DNA from: Anodontia alba
Lineage: Eukaryota > Mollusca > Bivalvia > Lucinida > Lucinidae
Reading direction: 5' to 3'
Assembly (NCBI GenBank): GCA_964016985.1
Contig: OZ024824.1
Coordinates: 117,386,951 to 117,450,950 of the forward strand
DNA length: 64,000 nt
Positions 20,701 through 32,251 of the stretch are shown piece after piece; within the stretch, counting starts at the first letter, position 1, and the number at the start of each line of letters is the position of its first letter. The notes under the pieces were generated by a model. It saw nothing but the letters and a program-made list of their open reading frames with translations, did no database searches and was not told where the DNA came from. A program made the position numbers and the translations under genes.

Positions 20701-22628
20701 TTTATGACAAGAAGATTTTTAAAGTTTTCTATATAGATATATAGGGAAAATAAGCCCCGCCCCCTGGCGGCCATGTTTTGTGACAAATCCAAATGGCTTA
20801 AACAATCTTGGTAGAGGATCACCAAAGGAACATTTTTGCAAAATTACATTGAAATCAGTCCAGTGGTTTCGGACAAGAAGATTTTAAAATTTTTCTATAT
20901 TTATTATATAGCGAAAATAAGCCCCGCCCCCTGGCGGCCATGTTTTTTGACGAATCCATATGGCTTGAACAATCTTGGTAGAGAATCACCAAAGGAACAT
21001 TTTTGCAAAATTATATCGAAATCGGTCCAGTGATTTCGGACAAGAAGATTTTTAAAGTTTTCTATATAGATATATAGGGAAAATAAGCCCCGCCCCCTTG
21101 CGGCCATGTTTTTTGACAAATCCAAATGGTTTGAACAATCTTGGTAGAGCATCATCAAAGGAACATTTTTGCAAAATTATATTGAAATCGGTCCAGTGGT
21201 TTCAGACAAGAAGATTTTTTAAGTTTTTAATTAAAAAATCTATTTTTAGCTCCTGTGACCTAGATATGCAACGGACTGGAACCATTTGAACAACTTTGAA
21301 AAAGGACCAACCAAGGATCATTCCTGTGAAGTTTGGTCAAATTCCCACCAGTGGTTTAGGAGAAGATGTTGTTTAAAGATTGTGGACAGACGGACATCCG
21401 GATGACAACGACCCCGCCGTCGCCGACGGACGGTGAGTGATCACAAAAGCTCACCATGAGCCTTCGGCTCAGGTGAGCTAAAAACTTTCAAAGGGGCATA
21501 AATCTGCAAATATTTGGTGCACTGTAACCTCGAAATAATATGTGCTGCTCCACATCATCCTGTAACTATTTATGAAGTTTCAGCTTGATCGGATGTAAAC
21601 TGTAGGAGGATTTAGCCGAAAACGAAAAAAATAATAGAAATTTTCAAAGGGGTTTAACTCTGCTAATATTTGGTGGACTGTAACCTTGAAACAATATGCG
21701 CTGCTCCACATCATGGTCTAACTGCACATGAAGTTTCAGCTTGATTGGATGTAAACTGTAGGAGGATTAAGCCGGAAACGAAAAATTAGTAGAAACATTC
21801 AAAGGGGTATAACTCTGCTAATATTTGGTGGACTGTAACCTTGAAATAATATGCATTGCTCCACATCATGGTCTAACTACAAATCAAGTTTCAGCTTGAT
21901 CGGATGTAAACTGTAGGAGGAGTTAGCCGGAAACAAAAAGTCTACTGAAATTTTCAAAGGGGCATAACTCTGCAAATCTTTGGTGGACTGTAACCTCGAA
22001 ACAATATGCGCTGCTCCACATCATGGTCTAACTATATATGAAGTTTCAGCTTGAAAAATTACATCGTAAAATGTAGGAGGAGTTAACCGGAAACGAAAAG
22101 TTTACAGAAATTTTCTAAGGGGCATAACTCTGCAAACATTTGGTGGACTGTAACCTAAAAATAATATGAGCTGTGCCACATCATGGTCTAACTATATACT
22201 AAGTTTCAGCTTGATCGGATGTAAACTGTAGGAGGAGTTAGTCTACTGAAATTTTCAAAGGGGCATAACTCTGCTAATATTTGGTGGACTGTAACCTCTA
22301 AACAATATGCACTGCTCCACATCATGGTCTAACTATATATGAAGTTTCGGCTTGATCGGATGTAAAATGGAGGAGGAGTTAACCGGAAATGAAAAGTTTA
22401 CAGAAATTTTCAAAGGGGCATAACTCTGCAAATATTTGGTGGACTGTAACCTTGAAACAATATGCACTGCGCCACATCATGGTCTAACTATGTACCAAGT
22501 TTCAGCTTAATCGGATGTAAACTGTAGGAGGAGTTAGCTGGAAACAAAAAAGTTTACGGACAGACAGAGGGACCGACGGACGCCATACCCTGTAACATAA
22601 TACGTCCCATTTTTCAAACGGGCGTATA
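17787..22628 (+). mobile_element. Tandem-repeat element, family C, carrying a nested family B element
   Basis: Head CAAGAGCTCTGCCAAGCGG followed by the inverted repeat GGGC-ATTATA-CGCCC. The core monomer is about 155 bp (CAAAGGGGCATAACTCTGC, TTTGGTGGACTGTAACCT, GAAGTTTCAGCTTGATCGGA, GTAGGAGGAGTTAGCCGG) and runs 21487-22550. The tail is GGACAGACAGAGGGACCGAC and the hairpin ATACGTCCC...GGGCGTATA, then AAAA. Head and tail share TATACGCCC as an inverted repeat. Copy 2 shows the empty site TTTACAAAAACATATGAAG at 43660-43675. A second head is at 27428. Confidence 0.85.
18518..21480 (+). mobile_element. Tandem-repeat element, family B, nested in the C element
   Basis: Head CAAGAGGACCATGATGGTCC then ATCGCTCACCTGAG. 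About 16 monomers of roughly 165 bp follow, with GCGGCCATGTTTTTTGAC, GGCTTGAACAATCTTGGTAG, GAAATCGGTCCAGTGGTTTC, ATATAGGGAAAATAAGCC. The tail is a GACGGAC-type stretch and the hairpin AGCTCACC-ATGAGCC-TTC-GGCTCA-GGTGAGCT, then AAAAA. The empty site is kept in the related C element at 28111-28135 (AAAAGTTTACAAAAACATTC). Confidence 0.87.
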
Positions 22629-22657
22629 AAAAGGTATGAAGAAAAATATTACCATTT

Positions 22658-22890
22658 TTTACGTGGAGCGCTGTGGTGCAGTGGTAAAGCGTCGGATTCG
22701 AGATCGATAGGTACCGGGTTCGATCCCCACTAACAGCAAGTGTTGTTTCCTTGAGCAAGAGACTTTATCCACATTGCTTAGTACTGGTTTCTACCCAGGA
22801 AAAATGAGGGCCACATGGAAGATTAGTACTAGATTACTAAATGTGTTACCCTCTATAAATAAGGTCGATTATTATTATTATTATTATTTT
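22658..22890 (+). mobile_element. tRNA-derived SINE
   Basis: RNA polymerase III signals: A-box region TGGTGCAGTGGTAAAGC at about 22672 and B box GGGTTCGATCCCC at about 22717. A tRNA-unrelated body follows, and the 3' end is (ATT)n. Copy 2 lacks it (ATTACCACATTTTATTTGAAAC near 43690). The likely short target duplication is ATTTT on both sides. Mobilised in trans by an unknown LINE. Confidence 0.85.
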
Positions 22891-23134
22891 ATCTGAAACA
22901 AGCAAATTCAGTGAATTAATGTCCCCACCTTTCAAGAAAAAAAAAAAAAAAAATCCTGAAAATGAAGAAACAACATCTGAAGAAAATACTAAAATTAGAA
23001 CCTAAAATGCATAACTTCAGACCATCTCCAAAGCATCTGCAAAGTTTCCAATTGATCAGTCAAAAACTCTCGGAGGAGTTGTGCACACAAGGTATGGACT
23101 TCAGATACTAAGTAAAACAAAAATCTAAAAATAA

Positions 23135-24850
23135 AGAGGCCCATGGGCCATGAATAGCTCATCTGAGTAAAACAGCCATTGAATATCTGCAGATGCCATA
23201 CAACTTTCTTTCAGTATAGCCACATTTTCCCCATACAAGAGTATGCGGCTGCAAATTTGACCTTGCCATAGAAAAGGATCATCATTTGACTAAACTTGGT
23301 GGACTTTAAGTCCTGGATGTTATACACCAAGATTCAGCCTTGGAGTTTTCTTTGTAACTGAGAAGATTTTTAGGTGTTTTTTACCATATATGAGCATGCA
23401 GCCATCTTGTTTAACCCTTGTCCTGCTGAACTCGGATATACCCTGCCTTTGCAAACAGTGTAGATCCAGATCAGTTGGCTTCTGTGTAGATCCAAGATCA
23501 GTTGGCTTCTGAAGAAGCCAACTGACTTCTGAAGAAACCAACTGATCTGGATCTGCACTGTTTGCCATTCAGTATGTGAATTGGTAAGAAGCCAACTGAT
23601 CTGGAGCTGCACTGTTTGCCATTCAGTATGTGAATTGATATCAACATCCTGGATCAAGTAATCATTATTCAGCATGACAAGGGTTAATGATGAAGAATGG
23701 TTTGAACACATTATCATTAATCAGCATGACAAGGGTTAGTGATGAAGAATGGTTTGAACACATTGATAATATGCCTTTGACAGAAGGCCCAAAGTGGAAT
23801 CTGGTGAAAATTGGTCAAGCTGTTTCAGAGAAGAAGACATTTAAAGATTACGAGATTTTATACATGTATATAGCCCAGGGGCAAGGGCAGATAACCCAGG
23901 AAGACAAAAGTTTGATTGTGACTAAAAGGGTTAACTACTTTGATCATACATTGTAAGTTTCAGCCAGCAGTCTTTAATACATTTTCAGAAAATGATTTTA
24001 CAATATTTTCTCCATACAAGAGTATGGGAATGCAAATTTGACCTTGCCATAGAAAGGTCAAAGGTCAACCTAGAATTATAATTTGAATTAATTTGGTAGA
24101 CCTTAAGTCCCCGATTCTGTATACCAAGATTCAGCCTTGAAGCTTTCTTGGTTCTGGAGAAATAGATTTTAAGTGTTTTTTTTACCATATATGGACATGG
24201 TGGACATCTTGTTTGATGATGCAGAGCTGTTTGAACAAATTGATAATACCCCTTCGACAGAAAGCCCAGTATGAAAATTTGTCAAGCTGTTTCAGAGAAG
24301 AAGATGTTTAAAGATTACGATATTTTTTACAGTTATATAGCCCAGGGCCAAGGTCAGATAACCCCGGGGACAAAATTTTTGTTGGAAAGAAAAGTGTTTG
24401 CTACTTTGATCATACATTGTAAGGTTCAGCCATTGGTCTTTAACTGAATTTTCAATATTTTCCCCATACAAATGCATAGAGACATAAATTTTACCTAAAA
24501 ATGTCAAATGTCAACCTTGGGTCATCATTTGAACAAACTTGGGTCACCTTGCCTCCCCAATGCTCTGCAACAAGATTCAGCCTTGAAGTTTTCTTGGTTC
24601 TGGAGAAGAAGATTGTGTTTTTCACCATATATGGGCATGTTGGCCATCTTGTTTAATGATGCAGAACCTTTTGAAGAAATTGATAATTCCCCTTCGACAG
24701 AAGGCCCAATGTGAACATAGTGAGCTCTACAGTAGAGAATATGATCAAAGACTAGAAATGTGTCAGTATGACACAGATGCCCCCGTCCAGGGCCATCCTC
24801 AACCACACACAGGTATTTTGCAAAAAATGAAGTTGAAAAAAGGGACAAAT
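23135..24850 (+). mobile_element. Tandem-repeat element, family E-like
   Basis: Head AAAGAGGCCCATGGGCC then AGCTCATCTGAG. Repeated phrases are CATACAAGAGTATG, TTGACCTTGCCATAGAAA, AAGATTCAGCCTTG, TTCTGGAGAAGAAGATT and ATATATGGGCATG..GGCCATCTTG, close to the monomer of the 55504-57511 element. No GGAC tail; it runs into or is replaced by family F near 24850. A P2 MITE lies inside it. Confidence 0.65.
23411..23687. mobile_element. Hairpin MITE, family P2
   Basis: Ends TTAACCCTTGTCCTGCTGAA and TTCAGCATGACAAGGGTTAA are nearly perfect inverted repeats. The core has repeated GATCAGTTGGCTTCT / AGAAGCCAACTGATC arms. The 3' flank and end (TGACAAGGGTTA plus GATGAAGAATGGTTTGAACA) are repeated again at 23705-23765, a small local duplication. 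Confidence 0.8.
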
Positions 24851-26553
24851 TAATCTTTTTTAAAAAAAATATCGGAAGGAAAACATCTTTTGAAGGTGAA
24901 AAAGGGCCATAACTCCCATAATAATGGGTTGATTTTACCCTACTTGGAACTTGACCTCTATTTTATGATTATATACCTGTGTGTTAAATTTGAATTCAAT
25001 ACACTAATGTTTTCAAAAGATATCAAACTGAAACCATTTTTCAACGTTGAAAAAGGGCTGTAACTCCAAATATAATTGGTGGATTTTACCCTAAATCAAA
25101 CTTGACCTATATTTTATAATTATACGCTTGTGTATAAAATATGAATCCAATTCACTAATCTTTTCAAAAGTTATGGAACGGAAACCATTTTTCAAAGCTG
25201 AAAAAGGGCATAACTCCAAAAATAATTGGTGGATTTTACCCTAAATCCAACTTGACATACATTTTATGATTATATACCCGTGTATAAAATTTGAATCCAA
25301 TACACTAATCTTTTCAAAAGATATCGAACTGAAACCATTTTTCAAAATTTTTCAATATTGATAAAGGGCCGTAACTCCAAAATAATTGGTGGATTTTACC
25401 CTAAATCAAACTTGACCTATATTTTACAATTATATGCTTGTGTATAAAATATGAATCCAATTCACTAATCTTTTCAAATGTTATGGAACAGAAACCATTT
25501 TTCAAAGTTGAAAAAGGGGCATAACTCCAAAAATAATTGGTGGATTTTACCCTAAATCCAACTTGACAGACATTTTATGATTATAATCCTGTGTATAAAA
25601 TTTGAATCCAATACACTAATCTTTTCAAAAGATATCCAACGGAAACCATTTTTCAACTATTTTACAACATTGATAAAGGAACGTAACTCCAAAAATAATT
25701 GGTGGATGTTACCCTAAATCAAACTTGACCTATATTTTATATTTATATGCTTGTGTATAAAATATGAATCCAATTCACTAATCTTTTCAAAAGTTATGGA
25801 ATGGAAACCATTTTTCAAAGGTGAAAAAGGGCCAGAACTCCAAAAATAATTGGTGGATTTTACCCTAAATCGTACTTGACCTACATTTTATGATTATATA
25901 CCTGTGTATATAATTTGAATCCAATACACTAATCTTTTCAAAAGATATCGAACGGAAACCATTTTTCAAACTACTTTTCAACAATGATAAAGGGCCATAA
26001 CTCCAAAAATAATTGGTGGATTTTACCCTAAATTGAACATGATCTATATTTTTTAATTATATGCTTGTGTATAAAATATGTATCCAATAAACTAATCTTT
26101 TCAAAAGTTATGGAAGGGAAACCATTTTTCAAAGTTGAAAAAGGGCCATAACTCCCAAAATACTAGACGGATTTTACTCTGAATCTAACTTGACCTACAT
26201 TGTATGATTATATACCTATGTACAAAATTTCAATCAAATACACCAATCCTTTCAAAAGATATCGCACGGAAACCATTTTTCAAAGTTGAAAATTTTTCAA
26301 AGTTGAAAAGGGCCATAACTCCCAAACAAATTGGTGGACTTTACCCTAAATCAAACTTGGCCTACATTTCATGATTATATATCAGTGTATAAAATTTCAA
26401 TCAAATACACCAATCCTTTCAAAAGATATCGAACGGAAACCAAAAGTGTTACGTACGGGACGGACAGGACAGACGGACGGGACGGACGGGAGGGACGTAT
26501 GGACAGCAGTGATACTATATGCCCCCCCCCATTGAAAATGGCAGGGGCATAAA
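24850..26553 (+). mobile_element. Tandem-repeat element, family F (head missing)
   Basis: About eleven monomers of roughly 150 bp: GGGCCATAACTCCAAAAATA, ATTGGTGGATTTTACCCTAA, TATAAAATTTGAATCCAATA, TCTTTTCAAAAGATATCGAA. The tail is GGGACGGACAGGACAGACGG and the hairpin TATGCCCCC...GGGGCATA, then AAAA. Same plan as family C but with another stem. No protein-coding capacity. Confidence 0.8.
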
Positions 26554-27109
26554 AAGTAGCATACAACATTATATACTTTCAGAAGAAATCGCTCTGACCA
26601 ATTTTCTTCCTTTTTCTTCCTGGAAGTTGTCACCTGAAGTTGCCAGTACGGACTGGAGCGGACTCGATTATATCACATCCACAAAATTTAGGTCTAACTA
26701 ATAAGCATCAAGAAGTGACAAGAATCAAGTGTCAATAAGTGTCACAAACATATTTTGCTGATTAGTTTTATTTCTTATTGATTTACTTTCCTTTACTGAT
26801 ATATAATGTGCAATCTACAATATACATTTCAGGAAAAGTCTACATTACAGATTGCTATAATTTGTACTTTTCCATTTGTATTTTGTTAAAAAAAAATGCA
26901 TACTTTTCAAAAACAAACAGTGGAAAGAAAGCATGTCTGTATGTGCTGTGTACTTTAAACAAGAGATAAGAAGCTGTTAAAGAGAGATAAGACAGTGTAG
27001 AGAGTTGTGTTGACGACAAATTTAATGAAAACAAAAACAAATCTTTAAAAGGCAAATAAAAAAGACAATCTCAGTTTTACAATTGCAGTCAATGCTTTGT
27101 TTGTGTTGA
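26554..27109. other. No gene recognised
   Basis: AT-rich unique-looking DNA. Short open frames lack codon bias and splice context. Confidence 0.4.
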
Positions 27110-27400
27110 GGTTTTACTGCCCAGTCAAACTGATGGGGTCATGTTGAGCACTGTCAGTTTACCTAATCACACTTACTGGGCAGGCTTAGTATTCTAAGCA
27201 GTTAACCAGTATTGTGCACATTCTTTCGTCAGAAACTGACAACTGCCCTTCTTGAATCAACGGAAGGGAGAGAATGATCATAGAAAATATTTCATGATCA
27301 AATCTACACGAAACAATGTTGCCAACCTGGCGGGGGTCAAACCAGGAACCTTCTGATCACCAGTCATATGCTCATCCAACTGAGCCACAGAGGCCAGCTT
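27110..27400 (-). mobile_element. tRNA-derived SINE
   Basis: On the minus strand GGCCTCTGTGGCTCAGTTGG ATGAGC (A-box region, near 27395) is followed by GGTTTGACCCC (B box, near 27335) and a body of about 220 bp. The body ends in a segment whose plus-strand sequence is GTGTTGAGGTTTTACTGCCC. It is unrelated in body to the SINE at 22658. Confidence 0.7.
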
Positions 27401-27427
27401 ATCATATGCTTTATTCCATCAAAATAA

Positions 27428-28743
27428 CAAGAGTTCTGCCAAGCGGGGCATTATACGCCCGTGGCAAGTAAAAAGATGTAGCACAAAAACTGGCTCCTGT
27501 ATAATTCAGTGCTCCGAATATAAACTGTAAGTGGAATTACAAAAAAAAAAAAAATTAAAAAAAATTTCATTGGGGCATATCTCTGCTGATATTTGGTGAA
27601 CTTAAGCGACCAAGCTGGCCCAGGAATTAAGGAAGAAGCGACTTCTCCCTCCTGGGAAAATAGGGAGAAGTTTGCTGCTTCTAGGGAGAAGTGCTTTCTG
27701 AGGGAGGACACACGACAGAAGCATGACTATATTATAAGCTCATATGAGCCTTTGGCTGATTTGTTTTTCCTATACTTCAATATTGGACCAAACAATAACA
27801 AAACAGAAATAAACAACCAAAAAAAAAAAAAAATGCTGCTAGAAATTTTTTTGTAAACCTTTAACTTGTTTAATACTGATTTTATTTTTGTTCTTCAAGG
27901 GAGCCAAATCAGAAGAGTATTAAAAAAAAAAATCCAAAAAGAATTATGTATTCATAAAGATTTAATAATGGCAACATTTCCTTGCAAATCTAATAAAAGA
28001 AGAAAAAAAATCAATATCTTGCCCATATGACCAAAACTTTAGTTATTTGCAAAAAATATACCTATTATAAAATAAAATTTGCACACTATTACCTCTAAAC
28101 AATATGCTGCGAAAAGTTTACAAAAACATTCAAAGGGGCATAAATCTGCAAATATTTGGTGCACTGTAACCTTGAAATAATATGTGCTGCTCCACATCAG
28201 CATGTAACTATTTATGAAGTTTCAGCTTGATCCGATGTAAACTATAGAAGAATTTAGCCGGAAACAAAAAATTAATAGCGGCCATGTTTTTTGACAAATC
28301 AAAATTACTTAAACAATCTGGGTAGAGGATCACCAAGGAAACATTTCTGCCAAGTTATAATGAAACCGGTCCAGTAGTTTCTCACAAGAAGAATTTTAAA
28401 GTTTTCTATATAGATATATAGGGAAAATAAGCCTGCCTCCAGGCGGCCATGTTTTTTGAAGAATCCACAGGCTTGAACAATCTTGGAAGAGGTATACAAA
28501 AGAAACATTCCTGCAATGTTATATTGAAATCAGTCTAGTGGTTTCTGACAAGAAGATCATTAAATTTCTATATAGATATATATAGGGAAAATAAGAGCCG
28601 CCCCTAGCGGCCAAGTTTTTTGACAAATCATGACGGTTTGAACAATCTTGGTAGAGGATCACCAAGGAAACATTTCTGCCGTTATATTGAAATCAGTCCA
28701 GTGGTTTCTGACAAGAAGATTTTTAAAGTTTTCTATGTAGATA
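27428..28743 (+). mobile_element. Family C element head with B-type units (truncated by a mariner)
   Basis: Head CAAGAGTTCTGCCAAGCGG and GGGCATTATACGCCC, then the same leader as 17787-18517. There is one C unit at 28121-28280, where the site that is filled by the B element at 18518 is empty. At about 28278 it switches to B-type monomers (GCGGCCATGTTTTTTGAC). The last B unit is cut by the mariner at 28744. Confidence 0.75.
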
Positions 28744-29424
28744 CAAGGGTAGTTCAATAAGTTCATAGAACTCCGGGTTTAACTATCAGATTGGAAGATG
28801 GTTTCAACATTATTTTTCAATATAATCCCCCTTTACTTCAATGCATTTGGCCCACTTTTCTTTTAAGCAGTCTATGCCTTTGAAATAAAAGTTGTCTATT
28901 TGGTCCTCAAACCAAGCCTCTGTAGCAGCCTTGAGCTCATCATCATCCCGAAATCTCGTTCCACGCAAGTGGGACTTCACATTCGAAACAGATAATAATC
29001 ACTTGGGGCCAGGTCTGGACTGTATGGTGGGTGATTTAACTGCTCAAACTTGCACTCATGAATAGCCACTTGTGCAACTCTGGGCTTGTGCACAGGGACA
29101 TTATCAAGCAAAAGAAGGACACCAGCAGCCAGCTTTCCCCTTCGTTTTTCTTTAATAGCAACCCTTAATTGTTTAATGACACTGGCATAGTATTCTCCTA
29201 TAACTGAATACCAGCAGGCTTGTAATCTATCAATATAATCCCTTTGGAGTCCCAAAACACCGTGGGCATTACCTTGCTGGCTGATGGTTGGGTACGAAAT
29301 TTCTTAGGTGGGGGTGAGCCAGGGTGCTTCCATTGCAAAGGTTTACACTGCACAAAAATGAAAAAAGAAATCTTGAATTGTATAGAAAAATACCGAGTTC
29401 TATGAACTTATTGAACTACCCTCG
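28744..29424 (-). mobile_element. Mariner element, internally deleted
   Basis: Terminal inverted repeats of about 30 bp (GGGTAGTTCAATAAGTTCAT on the left and its complement on the right) are flanked by TA duplications at 28742-28743 and 29425-29426. Minus-strand coding remnants are VFWDSKGIILIDY (first catalytic Asp, near 29250) and LLLDNVPVHK (second) followed by PPYSPDLAPSDYYLF (third), a DD34D arrangement. At 681 bp it is about half a usual mariner, and the N-terminal DNA-binding domain is missing. A frameshift separates the first catalytic block from the rest (open 29255-28977). Confidence 0.93.
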
Positions 29425-29490
29425 TATTTTAAAGCCACAGGCTAGTAGTTTATCCATTTCAATATTAACTCTTATAAAATATTGCCATTT

Positions 29491-29733
29491 CGAGGGTTGA
29501 GCGCAAGACTATTGTAACTCAAACATATTTTTGAAACCCTTGTTTAGGGGCAACTTGGACCCCTTTGTAAACAATGCAAATTTAGGTGCCATTGCTCATA
29601 CGAGCAATGGCACCTAAATTTTCATTGTTTACAGAAAGAAATGTTGTAATCTTCATAATGCCTTCATGGTGAGGAGATTAGGTTTGGGGAAAAACAACCA
29701 TCTGAGTTACGCTAGTCTTGCGCTCAACCCTCG
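29491..29733. mobile_element. Foldback MITE with ATTT duplication
   Basis: Inverted ends CGAGGGTTGAGCGCAAGACT and complement. A central hairpin (GTAAACAATG..AAATTTAGGTGCCATTGCTC and complement) lies inside. ATTT flanks both sides (29487-29490 and 29734-29737), a probable 4-bp target duplication. Confidence 0.7.
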
Positions 29734-29737
29734 ATTT

Positions 29738-31302
29738 GCTGTCTGTTGTTATAAGCCTTCTTATCCATGTTGTTTTATGTGCATCCATGAAAGCTTTTAC
29801 ATTAACAATTTTCAACCCACCTTCACAATACTGTTTAACTATCACTGACTGTTTAATTTTGCTTGTCTTTTATTGCATAAGAAACTGAATATTGTGTTAT
29901 TTATATAATCCATAATTGCCTGACTTGGATTTGGCAAGGATATAAACAAGTGAATAAATACTGAACTCATGAATGTCTTTATTACAGTTATTTTCCCTAA
30001 AGGTGTTAAAGACCGTCTTCCCCATTGTATTACTTTAATATTTTATTCATTCTGGAATTAACTCTAAATTTAGGAACTTCAAATTGTGGGATCAGATACT
30101 GTTATTAAAAGGATTTGTTTTAGAAATTCTTGTGGAATATTTCTTAGGGACTTTGTGACAATAAAACTTGAAAAGTACTGTTTTTTTTTTTTTATATTTT
30201 TCTGTTTTGAATATTGTCTTAATTTCTTTTTGTTATTAATAAATATTGTAAATAATTTAAAAGCTTGCCTCTGGTTTCACTTTCATTCCTTTCTTGTTAT
30301 GCCTGGCATGTTACAATGCCCTTTGACAAGATACTGCCAAGATATAAGATTTTGAAAAAAAAAAATGCATCAAAACTTTGAAGCAGTGTTATGTAAACAA
30401 AAAAGTAAACAGGAATGGATTGGGAATGGAGATGACCTGGGTTACATCTACTACAATTTTGTATGGTGTTTTTAACTACTCACCCAGGCAGTCTGTTGCC
30501 TTGCCCTTCTTCTAATGGGTAAAAGAGCAAAGGTAACAAATGAATGATACACAATTATGATATTATTTTACTGCTTGTTGAATTTTCAGATGAGGTGTGC
30601 ATTTTAAGTGATGTATGCAGCAAAGAAATGTATGCTTCACTCTTTAATTGCACTACGGCGGTTCGGGCCTCAGACTCAATGACGGCCTCTTCGTAAAACT
30701 TTAACCAGTGGGTTGGGGCTTGATGATATGTCTTTGGCTTGGCCCATCGTGGTTTAACTATTGGTTTTCATTTACTCTGGCATACAGTAGAATTAGCCAT
30801 GAATACTCGTCTTTGTTTATTATAGTGATTAATTTGATTTTCATGTTTTCGCTTTGATGCACTGACTGAGTTAGGAGCCTTTAAGCAAACCAAATTTTTA
30901 TGCATTTCTGTATTAAGAGTTGCATCGGCACACAGGGTGAAGTTGGCTACCTGTAAAAGTGCTTTAAACCCCCTGGTGGTTTACTCTACTGACCGTTCTA
31001 AGGTGGTAGTTCCGGTGTTAGTCTTACTCTTTGTTGCTTTGTGGTTTATTCTACGAGGCGATTTGTTTTATGTCTTACCTTGTGTTATTTTGTTCTTGTG
31101 TTTTTCAGTCCTTTTAGCATTGCGATTACTGCTTGGGGAAGAAAGAGCTAATCTTAATGTTTTTCGTACGTTTGTTTGATTTTTGCTTGTTTAGTTTTGT
31201 CAGTTTCCTCTTCCTCTTGGTGTCTGGGAAGGGCTGGGGTTTGTGATTGTGGCACTCCCTGGACTTTTCTCTTACCTTTTTTTTTTTGCATGTACATAAA
31301 AA
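29738..31302. other. Unclassified AT-rich region with a hydrophobic ORF
   Basis: No known gene recognised. The stretch from about 30640 to 31260 is less AT-rich. It holds an 80-codon frame (30937-31179, plus) with two strongly hydrophobic segments (VVVPVLVLLFVALWFIL and LPCVILFLCFSVLLALRLLL) that would be membrane-spanning if translated. There is no homologue I recognise and no splice context. The phrase GGTGGTTTACTCTACTGACC suggests an interspersed repeat rather than a gene. Confidence 0.3.
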
Positions 31303-31687
31303 ATTACCCTTTCCGTGCTGAATAAATTAAGATGCCATGCCCATTTCTAATTTTTAGCCAATCAGATTACTGTATTTACCCTGAATATTGGAAAACCTTA
31401 ACTCCTGCCTTTTCTTTTTAAAAAAATTGAACAAGTCCCTTTACTACCTGTCACTGTGGCTAAAAACCTGCTGGATGAATGGCAAACAGTGTAGATATTT
31501 GCGGCATCTGATCTGGGTCTACACTGTTTGCACAGGCCTGCCTGTCCCAATACTTAGGGTTATTACAATACTTGATCCAGGTTGTTGATACAAGTTCACA
31601 TACTTAATGACAAACAGAAGCCAACAGATCTGGACTGATACTGTTGGCAAAAGTAGGGCATATCCAGATTCAGCAGGACAGAGTTAA
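31303..31687. mobile_element. MITE, family P2, diverged
   Basis: Ends ATTACCCTTTCCGTGCTGAA and TTCAGCAGGACAGAGTTAAG. The core carries GCAAACAGTGTAGATATTTG and GGGTCTACACTGTTTGC at 31481-31532, now an imperfect hairpin. Confidence 0.6.
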
Positions 31688-31971
31688 GGAAACACTAAGC
31701 TAAATCACTTAACCGTGAAAGTTCAGTCAGGTAGAAAATCTGTGGGAATCATAAGTACAGGTCATAAAGTGACACTGTAATGTTTGACTCCCTGCAGGGA
31801 AGAAAGTGTATGCCAGGTTTGCCAATCCTAGATTATATTTACAGTTTATCAGAAGTGGAGCCAAACATTAGGTAGACATAAAAAATTATGAATTCATCAG
31901 ACTATAAAATAATGGTCATGGTTACAAATTGGTACTGGATAGTTTGAGTCAATATTGAGGAGAAAGTACAT

Positions 31972-32251
31972 CATTACAAATACATACCTATATAATATTG
32001 ACCCCCTTAAACCCCACTTTTATATAGTAAAACTGGGGTTTACAGGAGTATACATTATTTTACGTATTTCTGCTCAAAAACATAGATTGTGGGTACTCAT
32101 TAGAACCGCCTCGCCGAGGTGGTTCTAATGAGTACCCACAATCTATGTTTTGAGCAGAAATATGAAAAATATCAGAATTTTTATCTAAAAATTTCCAGTT
32201 TTTTTGGAAGTGAAATTTTCTACATATTTGAATAGGCGTGTTTTCGTAATG
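31972..32251. mobile_element. Palindromic MITE, family P1
   Basis: Ends CATTACAAATACATACC and GGCGTGTTTTCGTAATG, with the palindromic core and the apex CCGCCTCGCCGAGGTGG. It lies outside the duplicated blocks, so it is an independent insertion. Confidence 0.8.

Larger units (their letters stand above)
4380..22936 (+). repeat. Segmental duplication, copy 1
   Basis: Collinear and highly similar to 37005-43744 once the insertions are set aside. Matching blocks: 4390-7890 with 37010-40580, 8273-8312 with 40588-40627, 8546-10611 with 40628-42676, 16802-17786 with 42677-43664, and 22629-22936 with 43668-43740. Copy 1 alone carries a hairpin element (7895-8272), a 233-bp segment (8313-8545), the DIRS element, the family C element and a SINE. 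The alternative is an assembly artefact in which two haplotypes were joined head to tail. Confidence 0.9.

Noticed and set aside
18518..22628. CRISPR-like array
   Set aside because: The regularly repeated units are contiguous monomers of about 155-165 bp without unique spacers, in animal-type DNA.
22663..22740. Functional tRNA gene
   Set aside because: A and B boxes are present, but the acceptor stem does not pair well and the sequence continues into a SINE body with an (ATT)n tail.
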